Part shown: positions 24,504 through 32,701 of the stretch, piece by piece
Layout of the letters: every line of letters starts with the position of its first letter
Position numbering within the stretch: the stretch's first letter is position 1
Assembly (NCBI GenBank): GCA_965249045.1
Contig: OZ252213.1
Coordinates: forward strand, 1,798,001-1,862,000
Reading direction: 5' to 3'
DNA from: Nemesobacter sp965249045
GTDB taxonomy: Bacteria; Desulfobacterota_D; UBA1144; Nemesobacterales; Nemesobacteraceae
Length of the DNA stretch: 64,000 nucleotides
Position numbers and translations under genes: made by a program
Notes under the pieces: generated by a model
Databases searched by the model: none
Told to the model about the DNA's origin: nothing
What the model saw: only the letters and a program-made list of their open reading frames with translations

Positions 24504-25334
24504 CTATCGCTCTTCGGGCCGCTGCATCCAGCCGCGCTCCGCAAGGATTCGGGCAAACTTCCCGATTTCCGCTGCGCGCTCCGGATCAATTCGTTCGATT
24601 TCACCTTCGTGCTCGACAAAGAATTGGATCTCTGAAAAAATACAGCCGGACGGACAATCGCCCCATGCCTTGCGAAGCACCACATACCATTTCCCGTCCG
24701 ACCACAGCACTTCAATATCGGAACCATCTCCCAATACGAATTCAGGGCTGGCGTAGATGATTCCTTCTATCCCATGATATGATATGGCCGCGGAATGGAT
24801 GCGCTCGCGCGGGTGAAACCTGATCACGATGGCGGGCGCATATTCAAAAGGAAGAATTTCCACGCCTCGAAGGCCGACCGCCGCATTAAGAGCGTCAAAT
24901 TCCGGGTGCCCGGTACAAAAAGGACCGGAGATTCCCTCTTCGGGCAGACCGACGGACACAGCTTCAAACAGAGACGGTTCCAGACCCAGAATTAGTGTCC
25001 CGGGTTCCCATTTTGGACGTGCACTCACCTCGACCATTTCCGGGGAGACAGCACGTATCAGCCCCAAGACCCGCGCTATGTCGTCGATCAGACTGTATCC
25101 GGGAAAATCCGGGATTCCTGACTCCGTTTCGTTATAGGACCGAATGATGACGCGACGGGCCAGAATTACAGGATCAGTCTCGCTGGTCCGTTCGAGACTT
25201 CCGCGAGTGACAACCGGCGCCTCACCGTTACACGGATCCGCGGGGACAACCGCAGATGGGAACGGTACCGGAGACCCCGCGAAGCATGCCGTCACCAGCA
25301 TCCACAAAGCAGCAATGACTGAGATTCTAACCAT
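24504..25334 (-). CDS. Putative lipoprotein, 276 aa, unknown function
   Basis: Not recognised. The N-terminus MVRISVIAALWMLVTACFAG fits a lipoprotein signal peptide (lipobox VTAC). The mature part is acidic with paired cysteines (DPCNGEAP, GPFCTGHPEFD, WGDCPSGCIFSE), which suggests disulfides in the periplasm. A beta-rich C-terminal half (IEVLWSDGKWYVVLRKAWGDCPSGC) resembles no named domain I can assign. It lies beside the decayed GC-rich block, divergent from mqnC, and could be accessory DNA. Confidence 0.65.
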   Translation of the reverse strand: MVRISVIAALWMLVTACFAGSPVPFPSAVVPADPCNGEAPVVTRGSLERTSETDPVILARRVIIRSYNETESGIPDFPGYSLIDDIARVLGLIRAVSPEMVEVSARPKWEPGTLILGLEPSLFEAVSVGLPEEGISGPFCTGHPEFDALNAAVGLRGVEILPFEYAPAIVIRFHPRERIHSAAISYHGIEGIIYASPEFVLGDGSDIEVLWSDGKWYVVLRKAWGDCPSGCIFSEIQFFVEHEGEIERIDPERAAEIGKFARILAERGWMQRPEER

Positions 25335-25468
25335 GGGCTCTTAAACAAATCACGTCACCAACTCGAAGGTGCCAAACACTACGCCTAACTATACGCTTTT
25401 TCTCAACTGCGGGAAACCTTCTGCTCACACCCGTTTTGAAGGTGGTTTCAGGAACACTGCACGCAGAA

Positions 25469-25498
25469 TTGACTTTGTGGTTGCTATTAGATTTATTA
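25469..25498 (+). promoter_or_regulatory. Candidate sigma-70 promoter for mqnC
   Basis: TTGACT (25469-25474), a 17-base spacer and TTTATT/TTATTA (25492-25498). It ends only 8 bases before ATG 25507, where no SD is visible, so the transcript would be nearly leaderless. Confidence 0.4.
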
Positions 25499-25506
25499 GT
25501 TTCGCT

Positions 25507-26586
25507 ATGGGTTCGCTTGAAAATATCTACGGGAAGGTTTTTGAGGGTAAGCGGATATCGACCGATGAAGCAACCTTGCTTCTTGGGAAAGCCGACCTGC
25601 TTCAACTCGGCTCCCTGGCCGATATTGTAAGGAAAAGGTTTAATCCGGAAAACATAGTGACCTTCGTCGCGGACACAAACCCAAACTACACAAACGTCTG
25701 CGACACGGAGTGCCTTTTCTGCGCTTTCTGGAGACCGCCGGATGCCTATGATGCCTACACGCTGAGCGTCGACAAAGTAATCGAAATAATGCGCACCTCG
25801 TATCACAACGGCGCCACTACCGTCCTTTTGCAGGGAGGTCACAACCCGGAACTTAAGCTTGACTACTATATTGAAATCGTAAAAAGGGCCAGAAAGGAGA
25901 TACCGGATCTTCATCTCCACGCCTTCTCCGCCCCGGAGATAGCCGCTATTGCCAAGTATGAGAATCTTGATACCAGAGATGTGCTGCAAAGCCTTTGGGA
26001 AGCGGGGCTAAGAACAATACCGGGAGGCGGCGCCGAGGTATTGTCCAACAGGACGAGAAGAGCTATAAGCCCCCTCAAGATAGACGCCGACGTATGGATG
26101 AGAATCACCAGGGAAGCTCACCAGACAGGCTTTAAGACAACCGCAACCATGATGTTCGGCCATTTTGAGCAAGACGAAGACATAATAGAGCACCTCTCTA
26201 GAATAAGAGAGCTTCAGGATGAGACGGGGAAGTTCTTGGCGTTCATTCCGTGGACGTTTAAGCCCAAAAACACCCTTCTCGAGAAAAGAATAAAGGATGA
26301 GATCGGCGGGGAGAGATATCTAAGGGTTCTCTCGGTATGCAGGATATTCTTGGATAACTTCAAGCATGTCCAAGGCTCTTGGTTTACCCAAGGAAAGAAA
26401 ATGGGTTCAATGTCCATGCACTATGGCGCAAGCGACCTCGGCGGAACTCTTTACGACGAAAACGTCCTGGGGTGCGCCGAGAACAAGATTCGCTCAACTG
26501 TTGACGAACTCGTTCATATGATAAAAAGTGCAGGGTTTATCCCAGCGCAGAGAAATACCTATTACGAAATTCTGGAAAGGTTTTAG
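25507..26586 (+). CDS. mqnC: Cyclic dehypoxanthinyl futalosine synthase (radical SAM)
   Basis: Radical SAM enzyme of the futalosine menaquinone pathway that cyclises dehypoxanthine futalosine. The 359 residues carry TNPNYTNVCDTECLFCAFWRPP, containing the CxxxCxxC cluster that binds the 4Fe-4S centre, then VLLQGGHNPELKLDYY, RTIPGGGAEVLS and TATMMFGHFE, as in MqnC rather than MqnE. The open frame begins at 25369 but homology starts at MGSLENIYGKVF, ATG 25507. It stands alone on the plus strand; other mqn genes are not in the window. It implies menaquinone-based respiration. Confidence 0.92.
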   Translation: MGSLENIYGKVFEGKRISTDEATLLLGKADLLQLGSLADIVRKRFNPENIVTFVADTNPNYTNVCDTECLFCAFWRPPDAYDAYTLSVDKVIEIMRTSYHNGATTVLLQGGHNPELKLDYYIEIVKRARKEIPDLHLHAFSAPEIAAIAKYENLDTRDVLQSLWEAGLRTIPGGGAEVLSNRTRRAISPLKIDADVWMRITREAHQTGFKTTATMMFGHFEQDEDIIEHLSRIRELQDETGKFLAFIPWTFKPKNTLLEKRIKDEIGGERYLRVLSVCRIFLDNFKHVQGSWFTQGKKMGSMSMHYGASDLGGTLYDENVLGCAENKIRSTVDELVHMIKSAGFIPAQRNTYYEILERF

Positions 26587-26651
26587 AGTCATTCCCCCTA
26601 CACCTCAAAAAGAGGTTCTTCCGTCCTCACCCACACACTCCACAAAAACAT

Positions 26652-26676
26652 AACGGCCGGAATAATGACCGTTTTT
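26652..26676. terminator. Weak intrinsic terminator between convergent genes
   Basis: AACGG (26653-26657) pairs with CCGTT, followed by TTTTT on the plus strand, just after mqnC and touching the stop of the convergent hypothetical gene. The stem is short (5 bp plus one further pair past a mismatch). Confidence 0.4.
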
Positions 26677-27040
26677 AATTATTAACGGCTACTATCCAGC
26701 TGTTTCCCGCAAAATCCACGCCGCATATAACTTCTGAGCTTTGGGAAAAGAGATAGTCGAAGAATTCAAGTGCGCTGCTTGTATGCACCGGGGTCCCAAG
26801 ATACTCCTTGAGATCTGTTGCGGCGACGCCCGAACACTCGAAGGCGCAGAGTTCAAAGTCAATCGCCCTCTCCGAATCAACTGTCAGACTGCGGGGCGAG
26901 AAAAAAGCGTTTACAAGCGAGGTCCCTGAAGCAATTTCCATCCGGACGTCAAAACAGCCGCCGAAAAGAAAAAAGATCTCGGCGAACACCTCGTCTATTG
27001 AATCAAGATAAAACTCCCTTGACTGCGGATTCGTGTTCAT
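26675..27040 (-). CDS. Hypothetical protein, 121 aa, coupled to eda
   Basis: Not recognised. Small acidic soluble protein (EFYLDSIDEVFAEIFFLFGG, TDLKEYLGTPVHTSSALEFFDYLF) with no signal peptide. The frame also allows GTG at 27046, which would overlap the eda stop as GTGA; ATG 27040 follows six bases later. Either way translation is likely coupled to eda. The sequence has an alpha/beta look; the pairing with a KDPG-aldolase-family gene gives no firm functional hint. Confidence 0.6.
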   Translation of the reverse strand: MNTNPQSREFYLDSIDEVFAEIFFLFGGCFDVRMEIASGTSLVNAFFSPRSLTVDSERAIDFELCAFECSGVAATDLKEYLGTPVHTSSALEFFDYLFSQSSEVICGVDFAGNSWIVAVNN

Positions 27041-27042
27041 TT

Positions 27043-27654
27043 TCACGTGGAAAATTCGGAAAATTCCTCAGCTCTTCGTTTTATGGACTGATAGTCATCT
27101 CCCTCGCTCAAAAGAGCGGTAGACACTCCGGCAAGCGCAGCTCCCGCCAAAAGATAATCCCCGATGTTGTCTGTGGTAATTCCTCCGGTGACCAGAATAT
27201 CCATGAATCCGAGAGGCTCCTTTATAGCCTTCACGTAGCCCGGGCCGAAACTCGAAGCGGGAAATATCTTTACGAAGTCAGCTCCGATGCTGCGGGCGTT
27301 AACCATCTCGGAGGATGTAAACGCCCCGGAGATGACCGTGATGCCGTTTTTCCGGCAATACTCGATTATCGCGGGGTCTGTGTGCGGAGAAACTATGAAA
27401 CGGGCCCCGCAATCGCACATCCGCTCGGCAGAGCTGCGGTCAAGAACCGTACCTGCCCCGACGCATATTCCGTCCTCAGGGGCAAGCTCTCGAAGAAGTC
27501 TTTCAGAACCGGGAGAGATTGATATGATTTCTATGATTTTTATCCCGCCGTCAACGCATGCCCTTGCAAACTCAAGAGATTTTTCGTAACTGGCGGACCT
27601 TATAACGGCCACGACCCTGTTTTCCTTCATAAACTCGATCTCAGTTTTTTCCAT
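27043..27654 (-). CDS. eda: KDPG/KHG aldolase family protein
   Basis: Class I aldolase of the Entner-Doudoroff or related sugar-acid pathway, yielding pyruvate. 203 residues. Seen: ENRVVAVIRSASYEKSLEFA, the Glu-containing GGIKIIEI strand, GAGTVLDRSSAE, RFIVSPHTDP, the Schiff-base lysine in ADFVKIFPAS and VTGGITTDNIGDYLLAGA. It is a (beta/alpha)8 barrel of the normal size. It is divergent from the Fur-family regulator with a 77-base shared intergenic region, and no dehydratase (edd) is adjacent, so the substrate is not certain. Confidence 0.87.
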   Translation of the reverse strand: MEKTEIEFMKENRVVAVIRSASYEKSLEFARACVDGGIKIIEIISISPGSERLLRELAPEDGICVGAGTVLDRSSAERMCDCGARFIVSPHTDPAIIEYCRKNGITVISGAFTSSEMVNARSIGADFVKIFPASSFGPGYVKAIKEPLGFMDILVTGGITTDNIGDYLLAGAALAGVSTALLSEGDDYQSIKRRAEEFSEFST

Positions 27655-27659
27655 GGCGC

Positions 27660-27686
27660 GTGTTTTGAGGCTTAAACACTTTTAAG
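27660..27686. promoter_or_regulatory. Candidate operator overlapping the fur/eda divergent promoter region
   Basis: Two palindromes overlap here: GTGTTT-N8-AAACAC (27660-27679) and CTTAAA-CACT-TTTAAG (27671-27686). The second lies exactly in the spacer of the predicted promoter below, the usual place for autoregulation. Neither matches a standard Fur or PerR box. Confidence 0.4.
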
Positions 27687-27693
27687 GTACACT
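27665..27693 (+). promoter_or_regulatory. Candidate promoter of the Fur-family gene
   Basis: TTGAGG (27665-27670), 17-base spacer, TACACT (27688-27693), 38 bases before ATG 27732. Confidence 0.5.
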
Positions 27694-27731
27694 GAAGTTG
27701 GCCTGTTTTAATTCCCTTCAAGGGACGGATC

Positions 27732-28181
27732 ATGAAGAATTCTGAACTCAGAACCGAAAACAAGATATCGCAATTCATAAAAAGAAGCAAAGAACTGGGG
27801 CTTAAGGTAACTCCCCAGAGAATAGCGATATACAGGGAGCTTGTGGGAAGCATGCAGCACCCAAGCACCGAAATGATCTACAAGAACATAAAGGACTACT
27901 ATCCGAACATATCTCTCACCACCGTGTACAGGACGCTTGAAACATTTGAAAAAATGGAACTTATATCCGTAGTGAACACCCTGTATCACGCCGCCAGGTA
28001 TGATGCCAACATGGAACCTCATCATCACGTCGTATGCGTGAAATGCAAAAAGATAGAGGATCTATACGACGATTCGATAGCTTATTCGAAACTTGACCCG
28101 CAAATAGACAATTACAAAATTCTCGGATACTCGGTGCTTTTCAGCGGAATCTGCGAGGAATGCAAAAACCTTAGCAACTGA
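27732..28181 (+). CDS. Fur-family metalloregulator (PerR-like)
   Basis: A 149-residue DNA-binding repressor. The winged helix lies at about 10-85 (LKVTPQRIAIYRELVGSMQHPSTEMIYKNIKDYYPNISLTTVYRTLETF), with the ISLTTVYRTL recognition helix of the family. The C-terminal dimerisation part has HHHVVCVKCKKIEDL and a second GICEEC pair, the four cysteines of the structural zinc site. Regulatory ligands, such as the Asp in RYDANMEPHHH, resemble PerR more than Fur. PerR-type proteins sense peroxide through bound iron or manganese. It is divergent from eda and may control both. Subtype is inference. Confidence 0.88.
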   Translation: MKNSELRTENKISQFIKRSKELGLKVTPQRIAIYRELVGSMQHPSTEMIYKNIKDYYPNISLTTVYRTLETFEKMELISVVNTLYHAARYDANMEPHHHVVCVKCKKIEDLYDDSIAYSKLDPQIDNYKILGYSVLFSGICEECKNLSN

Positions 28182-28227
28182 CCGGAATCGGGCCGTTTCT
28201 CGCAAGACCGCCTAAAAGAGCGGAAAA

Positions 28228-29529
28228 ATGAAAATCCCTCAAGGCTTTGAACAAGCCATAAACTTCAGTCTGCTGGACTCCATATTCTCAAGAAGGTCGC
28301 GACGCTTCGGCCTCGGCATGGAAATTCCCGAGGGGAATCTGGCTTACAGCTCCGCTCACGACCCGGTTCCTCTTTCCGAACTTGAAGAGGCTTTTTTAAT
28401 CTGGGCGGGCACGGGAACCACGGGCCTTTCCCTGGGAGACCTTCCAAGAACCGGCATATCATGGCTTTTCCAGTGGACTGGGAGAAGCTGGCCGTGCTCC
28501 TGCAACTCCCATTCGACCGAGCTTTTCTACACAAACGACGAAGGAGTCTACATGGTACGGCTTTTTGACCTGATGCCCCCCGATACCTCCATCTTTATGT
28601 CATTAGACAGGGAAAAACAGCTTAAAAAAATACTTGAGCTTTTCAGGGCAAGCAGAATTACCCTTGAGAACCAAAGAGCAGACCTTCCAAAGGGAGAACC
28701 TGGTCTTTTCGACTTTAACGCCTGGAACACCAACAAACCGGGAACAACTTTCTTTATTCCCGTGACTAACACCACCGTTGAGTACATGGTGCTTCTGTTC
28801 ATATACTTCGGAGCTAAATACGGTTTTAACATTATTGACGAACTCAACGGGGGAAGGTCGTGCGGTCTTGATAAGTGGATAGAAAAAGGCTACATCAGAA
28901 ACGATGTCAGGCTTTCCTTGTTTGACTTGGAATTAAGGGTACTGACCACCCTTAACGTAGAGCAGGCCTTCATAAGCCAGAACATGAATCTTGCGCTTCA
29001 GGCTCTGGGTCTCGGAGGCTGGACATTTACGGGACTGCTGCCTCATTACACACTCGGGGTTGACCCTTCCCACAAGGGACTCGGGTTTCGGTTCGTCCAG
29101 CCGGAGGAAAGTCTTAGGAGCACCAATCCACCCTATCCCGTCGGAAGAGACGGAGTTTTCGAGTCCCTCTGCCCTCCCTACGTAGCAGACATGGGCGAAG
29201 CGGTCGACAGATTCCTAGAGGTCAGGGGAGAGTTCTGGAAAGAGGACAATCCGTTTCCATACAGAGACCCCGCCTCGATTCTGCGGGATGAATACCATCC
29301 TTCCGAAATCAGGATACAGATAGTAAAGGATTTTTGCACTTACGTTTATGAGAACTACGGCAGATTCCCGGCTTTTCTGGACCCGATGTTCGTGCGGCTG
29401 GTATTTCAGGCCCACCACCTCGATCTTGAATTCTACGACAAGTATTTCCAGAAAGATTCATACCACCAAATGCACAAGGAACACTTCAAACTCTGGCACC
29501 CGGAACTGGAGGATCCTTTCGAAAAATAG
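28228..29529 (+). CDS. Nitroreductase-like protein, 433 aa
   Basis: I do not recognise a named family with certainty. The N-terminus (FSRRSRRFGLGMEIPEGNLAYSS, PLSELEEAFLIWAGTGTTG) and the middle segment EQAFISQNMNLALQALGLGGW have the pattern of FMN-dependent nitroreductase-fold proteins, in which SRRS contacts the phosphate and the later helix holds the flavin. At 433 residues it is about twice a standard nitroreductase; the C-terminal 170 residues (Pro-rich, then FCTYVYENYGRFPAFLDP and a run of His in YHQMHKEHFKLWHPE) are extra. No signal peptide. It lies 46 bases after the Fur-family gene, same strand, so regulation by it is plausible. Confidence 0.6.
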   Translation: MKIPQGFEQAINFSLLDSIFSRRSRRFGLGMEIPEGNLAYSSAHDPVPLSELEEAFLIWAGTGTTGLSLGDLPRTGISWLFQWTGRSWPCSCNSHSTELFYTNDEGVYMVRLFDLMPPDTSIFMSLDREKQLKKILELFRASRITLENQRADLPKGEPGLFDFNAWNTNKPGTTFFIPVTNTTVEYMVLLFIYFGAKYGFNIIDELNGGRSCGLDKWIEKGYIRNDVRLSLFDLELRVLTTLNVEQAFISQNMNLALQALGLGGWTFTGLLPHYTLGVDPSHKGLGFRFVQPEESLRSTNPPYPVGRDGVFESLCPPYVADMGEAVDRFLEVRGEFWKEDNPFPYRDPASILRDEYHPSEIRIQIVKDFCTYVYENYGRFPAFLDPMFVRLVFQAHHLDLEFYDKYFQKDSYHQMHKEHFKLWHPELEDPFEK

Positions 29530-29558
29530 GCCGTGGTTAATGATTCGGCGGTCTTCGC

Positions 29559-30128
29559 TCAGGATTTCGCCCTTTCGAGATAATTTCCGTTCCTGGTATC
29601 GACTTTTATCATGTCCCCGATATTAATAAAAAGAGGGACAGCCACCACTGCTCCGGTTTCTATGGTTGCCGGTTTTGTAGTGCCTGAGACCGTATCTCCC
29701 TTTACTCCGGGCTCGGTGTGCGCAACCTCGAAAACAACGGCAGTGGGAAGTTCTACTCCTATGAACTCTCCTTCGTGCATCTGAACGACGACTTCCTGCT
29801 GTTCTCTAAGAAACTTCGCCGTATCCCCTATTATGTCAGCACTGAAAGGAAACTGGTCAAAAGTCTCGGAATCCATGAAGTAAAACATCGTATCGTCCCT
29901 GTACAGATACTGCATCGTCCTTTTCTGGATATCGGGGACGTTAAACGTGTCTCCAGCTCGGAATTTCATTTCCCGCACGGCTCCCGTGGCGATATTCTTA
30001 AGCCTCGCGGTAACTATCGGGCTTCTCTGCGCCATCTTCGAATGCTTGTACTCGACTATCTCCCAGATCGCCCCTTCAGTCTCGATCTTCATGCCCTTGT
30101 GAAAACGACTAGTGTCAACGACAGCCAT
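29559..30128 (-). CDS. efp: Translation elongation factor P, non-lysine tip
   Basis: EF-P rescues ribosomes stalled on polyproline. 189 residues with three beta domains; family motifs include SRFHKGMKIE, KFRAGDTFNVPD, TMQYLYRDDTMFYFMD and the C-terminal DTRNGNYLER. The domain I loop that is normally modified at Lys34 reads KMAQRSP, and a gapless alignment places Gln at residue 34 with Arg35 next, unlike the Lys (PGKG) or Arg32 subtypes. Neither EpmA/EpmB nor EarP genes are visible. It stands alone on the minus strand, divergent-free, downstream of mutL by about 90 bases. Confidence 0.95.
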   Translation of the reverse strand: MAVVDTSRFHKGMKIETEGAIWEIVEYKHSKMAQRSPIVTARLKNIATGAVREMKFRAGDTFNVPDIQKRTMQYLYRDDTMFYFMDSETFDQFPFSADIIGDTAKFLREQQEVVVQMHEGEFIGVELPTAVVFEVAHTEPGVKGDTVSGTTKPATIETGAVVAVPLFINIGDMIKVDTRNGNYLERAKS

Positions 30129-30217
30129 TTCGGATTTGATCCTCCTTTATGAGTTTGCAAAAAGTAATTTTTTCTTGGAAATTCTCGCTTACGATCGCCA
30201 TGTATCAACCTTACGGA

Positions 30218-32020
30218 TCAGGTTCTTTTAAACATCTTCTCAAGCATATTGTACGATATCCGGGTCGCAACCGGCCGGCCATGAGGACAGGCGTGCGGAT
30301 TTTCCGAAGCGTCCATATCCGCGAAAAGAGTCCGCGCCTCCTGTTCTGAGAGTGTCCGATTTGCAGTTATCGAACTGTGGCATGCTATCGTGGCACACAC
30401 GGTGTCAAGATGCTCCCCCAAACTCTTGGGGTCGCCAAAACCATCAAGCTCATCAAACAGATCAGTAAAAACCCGGGCGTAATCAGAATCCCTTAAAAAT
30501 CCCGGAACGGATTTCACCCTCACCGCATTTTCTCCGAAAATTTCAAAACTAAAGCCGAGCTTCTTCATCTCGTCTGCAAACTGTCGTGCTGTATTGATTT
30601 CCCGAATCGTAAGTTCGACAACTTCAGGAATGAGAAGCTCTTGGGAACAGGAAGAAGTTTCTTCGAGATAAGACTTTTTTATTCTCTCGAAGTTAACCCG
30701 CTCATGGGCCGCATGCTGGTCAACAAGAATGAGCCCGTCTGGACTCTCGCATACTAGATAGAGTTTTCCGACTTGTCCGAGAAACCTGAGGCTTGAGTAA
30801 AAGCCATCGGAAAACATGTCCTCTTTTGCAACCTGAGGGGGGTTTTCGAAGACAGCGGAAGCGCCTTGGTGGGAACGGTGAGACGTCAATTCGGGCTTGT
30901 ACGCGGCTTGCGCGGAAGATGTTTTAGTCGAGTGTGTTGCGGCGGAGTAATCCTTCTTGGGAGAAAATCCAGGGTCTTTTCGCCGCTCGTAGAAATCTTC
31001 AAGGGCCTTCTGAGTTCTTTCCCTGTAGCCCTTCATCCAAGGAGCATCGGCAAGCATGCCGCCTATCGCGCGGCGAATGCTCTGGCCAACTTCGTACTGG
31101 CCCTCAAACATCACCTCGCTTTTGGTCGGGTGTACATTAACGTCCACCAATGCGGGGTCCCTTTCAATGAAGACCGCCCCCTGGGGATACTTCCCCTTTT
31201 CAAGCGTCCTTCCGTAGCAGTCCATTATAATCCTGTTTATAAAACGGTCCCTTACGGGTCTTGCGTTCACGTAAGCAAAGAGCCTACGCATGGAGGAGCG
31301 GGGGTCTAGGGGACTCCCTAAGAAACCGTGGAGTGCAAGCGTTTCGTCTTCAAAGTCTATCTCGTAAAGGGATGTGCCAGGAATTATCTGCGCTACGCGC
31401 TGCTCAAGCGATTCGCTTCCGCCATAGCGATGGATATTCTTCCCGTCTGAAAAAATTTCAAAAGACACCTCGGGCTTTGAAAGGGCCTCGCGCTGGATAA
31501 CCTCAAGAATTCTCCCAAGTTCGGTTTCCGGCTTTTTCAGAAACTTAAGCCGCGGCGGCGTGTTGAAAAAAAGGTTCTTAACCTCAACGGACGAACCCAC
31601 GGGAGACGCCGTCTCCTTCACTTTCCTCATGACTCCGCCTTCAACATAGATTTCGGTACCGGACTTCGAGCCCTCGGCGGCAGTTATTATTCTGAACCTC
31701 GAAACACTGGCTATGCTTGGAAGCGCCTCGCCGCGAAAACCAAGGGTCCCTATCGAGAAAAGATCATCGATATCCCTTATTTTGCTCGTGGCGTGGCGTT
31801 CAATACTCATAAGGGCATCGTCACGGGACATCCCGTGGCCGTTATCAACCACCCTTATAAGTTTCTTGCCTCCAGCCTCAAGATGTATGGATACTCTGGT
31901 CGCTGCGGCGTCAATTGAGTTTTCAACAAGTTCTTTTACTACAGAAGCCGGTCTCTCGACTATTTCTCCGGCAGCTATTTTAGAGACAAGGACATCCGGA
32001 AGTGTTCTGATTTTTGCCAT
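30218..32020 (-). CDS. mutL: DNA mismatch repair protein MutL (endonuclease type)
   Basis: 600 residues. The N-terminal GHKL ATPase shows IAAGEIVERPASVVKELVENSIDA, VDNGHGM and GTLGFRGEALPSIASVS. The C-terminal dimerisation domain holds DQHAAHERVNFER, a match to DQHA(X)2E(X)4E, the metal-binding endonuclease motif of MutL in bacteria that lack MutH, together with CPHGRPVATR near the end. Nicking by MutL itself is therefore expected. It is preceded by the 52-codon membrane ORF with a gap of seven bases. Confidence 0.96.
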   Translation of the reverse strand: MAKIRTLPDVLVSKIAAGEIVERPASVVKELVENSIDAAATRVSIHLEAGGKKLIRVVDNGHGMSRDDALMSIERHATSKIRDIDDLFSIGTLGFRGEALPSIASVSRFRIITAAEGSKSGTEIYVEGGVMRKVKETASPVGSSVEVKNLFFNTPPRLKFLKKPETELGRILEVIQREALSKPEVSFEIFSDGKNIHRYGGSESLEQRVAQIIPGTSLYEIDFEDETLALHGFLGSPLDPRSSMRRLFAYVNARPVRDRFINRIIMDCYGRTLEKGKYPQGAVFIERDPALVDVNVHPTKSEVMFEGQYEVGQSIRRAIGGMLADAPWMKGYRERTQKALEDFYERRKDPGFSPKKDYSAATHSTKTSSAQAAYKPELTSHRSHQGASAVFENPPQVAKEDMFSDGFYSSLRFLGQVGKLYLVCESPDGLILVDQHAAHERVNFERIKKSYLEETSSCSQELLIPEVVELTIREINTARQFADEMKKLGFSFEIFGENAVRVKSVPGFLRDSDYARVFTDLFDELDGFGDPKSLGEHLDTVCATIACHSSITANRTLSEQEARTLFADMDASENPHACPHGRPVATRISYNMLEKMFKRT

Positions 32021-32027
32021 TAATACT

Positions 32028-32186
32028 TTAGAAAAGCTTTAGCAGAATAAACAGAATGAGTAGAGCAAGGGGTAAAATGACTGCGGCAACTGAGAAAAAC
32101 GAAAAAGCCGAGAGCGTTTTTTTCGCATGCGTCCCGAAAACGTCCTGCGACTGTTCTTCCACCACGCCGAAATATTTCTTAAACAT
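32028..32186 (-). CDS. Small single-pass membrane protein upstream of mutL, 52 aa
   Basis: MFKKYFGVVEEQSQDVFGTH, then a Lys-containing turn and a C-terminal hydrophobic segment of 20 or more residues (SVAAVILPLALLILFILLKLF). SD AAGGA lies 7 bases before the ATG. It overlaps the end of the GYD gene by 8 bases, and its stop lies 7 bases before the mutL ATG, as expected for an operon member. No family known to me; a tail-anchored topology is likely. Confidence 0.6.
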   Translation of the reverse strand: MFKKYFGVVEEQSQDVFGTHAKKTLSAFSFFSVAAVILPLALLILFILLKLF

Positions 32187-32517
32187 CTTTATCCTTCCGT
32201 GCCCGCTGGGGAGGAGTTTTTTGCGTCCTGGCCCTGTTAAGGGACTTCACCAGAGATTCGACCGAAACCGCCGGAAGAGTAATCAGCTCGAGCGTGCCCC
32301 TTGAGCAAAGGTCAACCGATACCTTTCCTATGGTCTCGTTATCGGGCGCCTCCACTATGTTTACAAAATCGTATCTGCCCAAAGTTGCATACTGCTCGAT
32401 AACCCTGACGCCTATATCCTCAAGCTCCCTGTCGACTTCCTTTATTCTCCCGGGTCTTTCCTTCACAGTTTTTCTGCCCTCGGGAGTAAGTCTGCTGAGT
32501 AATATATAAATTGCCAT
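32179..32517 (-). CDS. GYD-domain protein, 112 aa
   Basis: Small alpha/beta protein with the GYD pattern: MAIYILLSRLTPEGRKTVKERPGRI at the start, then YATLGRYDFVNIVEAPDNETIGKVSVDLCSRGTLE. GYD proteins are dimeric ferredoxin-like-fold proteins without a settled function. A basic C-terminal tail (RTQKTPPQRARKDKDV) follows. First of the three-gene run GYD - small membrane protein - mutL. Confidence 0.82.
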   Translation of the reverse strand: MAIYILLSRLTPEGRKTVKERPGRIKEVDRELEDIGVRVIEQYATLGRYDFVNIVEAPDNETIGKVSVDLCSRGTLELITLPAVSVESLVKSLNRARTQKTPPQRARKDKDV

Positions 32518-32701
32518 TGAGAAAACCTGCCGCTTTTATGCCTTACGGCGAATCGCACGCCGAAAAAACCCTCGGCTACCGATTGGTGGATTTTAGATTT
32601 ATAACTTTTTTTAGAGATATCTCAAGAGAAAAAGCCCCCCTTCGGGAGTTTCCATAACAAAAACTCTCCGTTATATTATTAGAAGTATTCTTTCAGACCT
32701 G

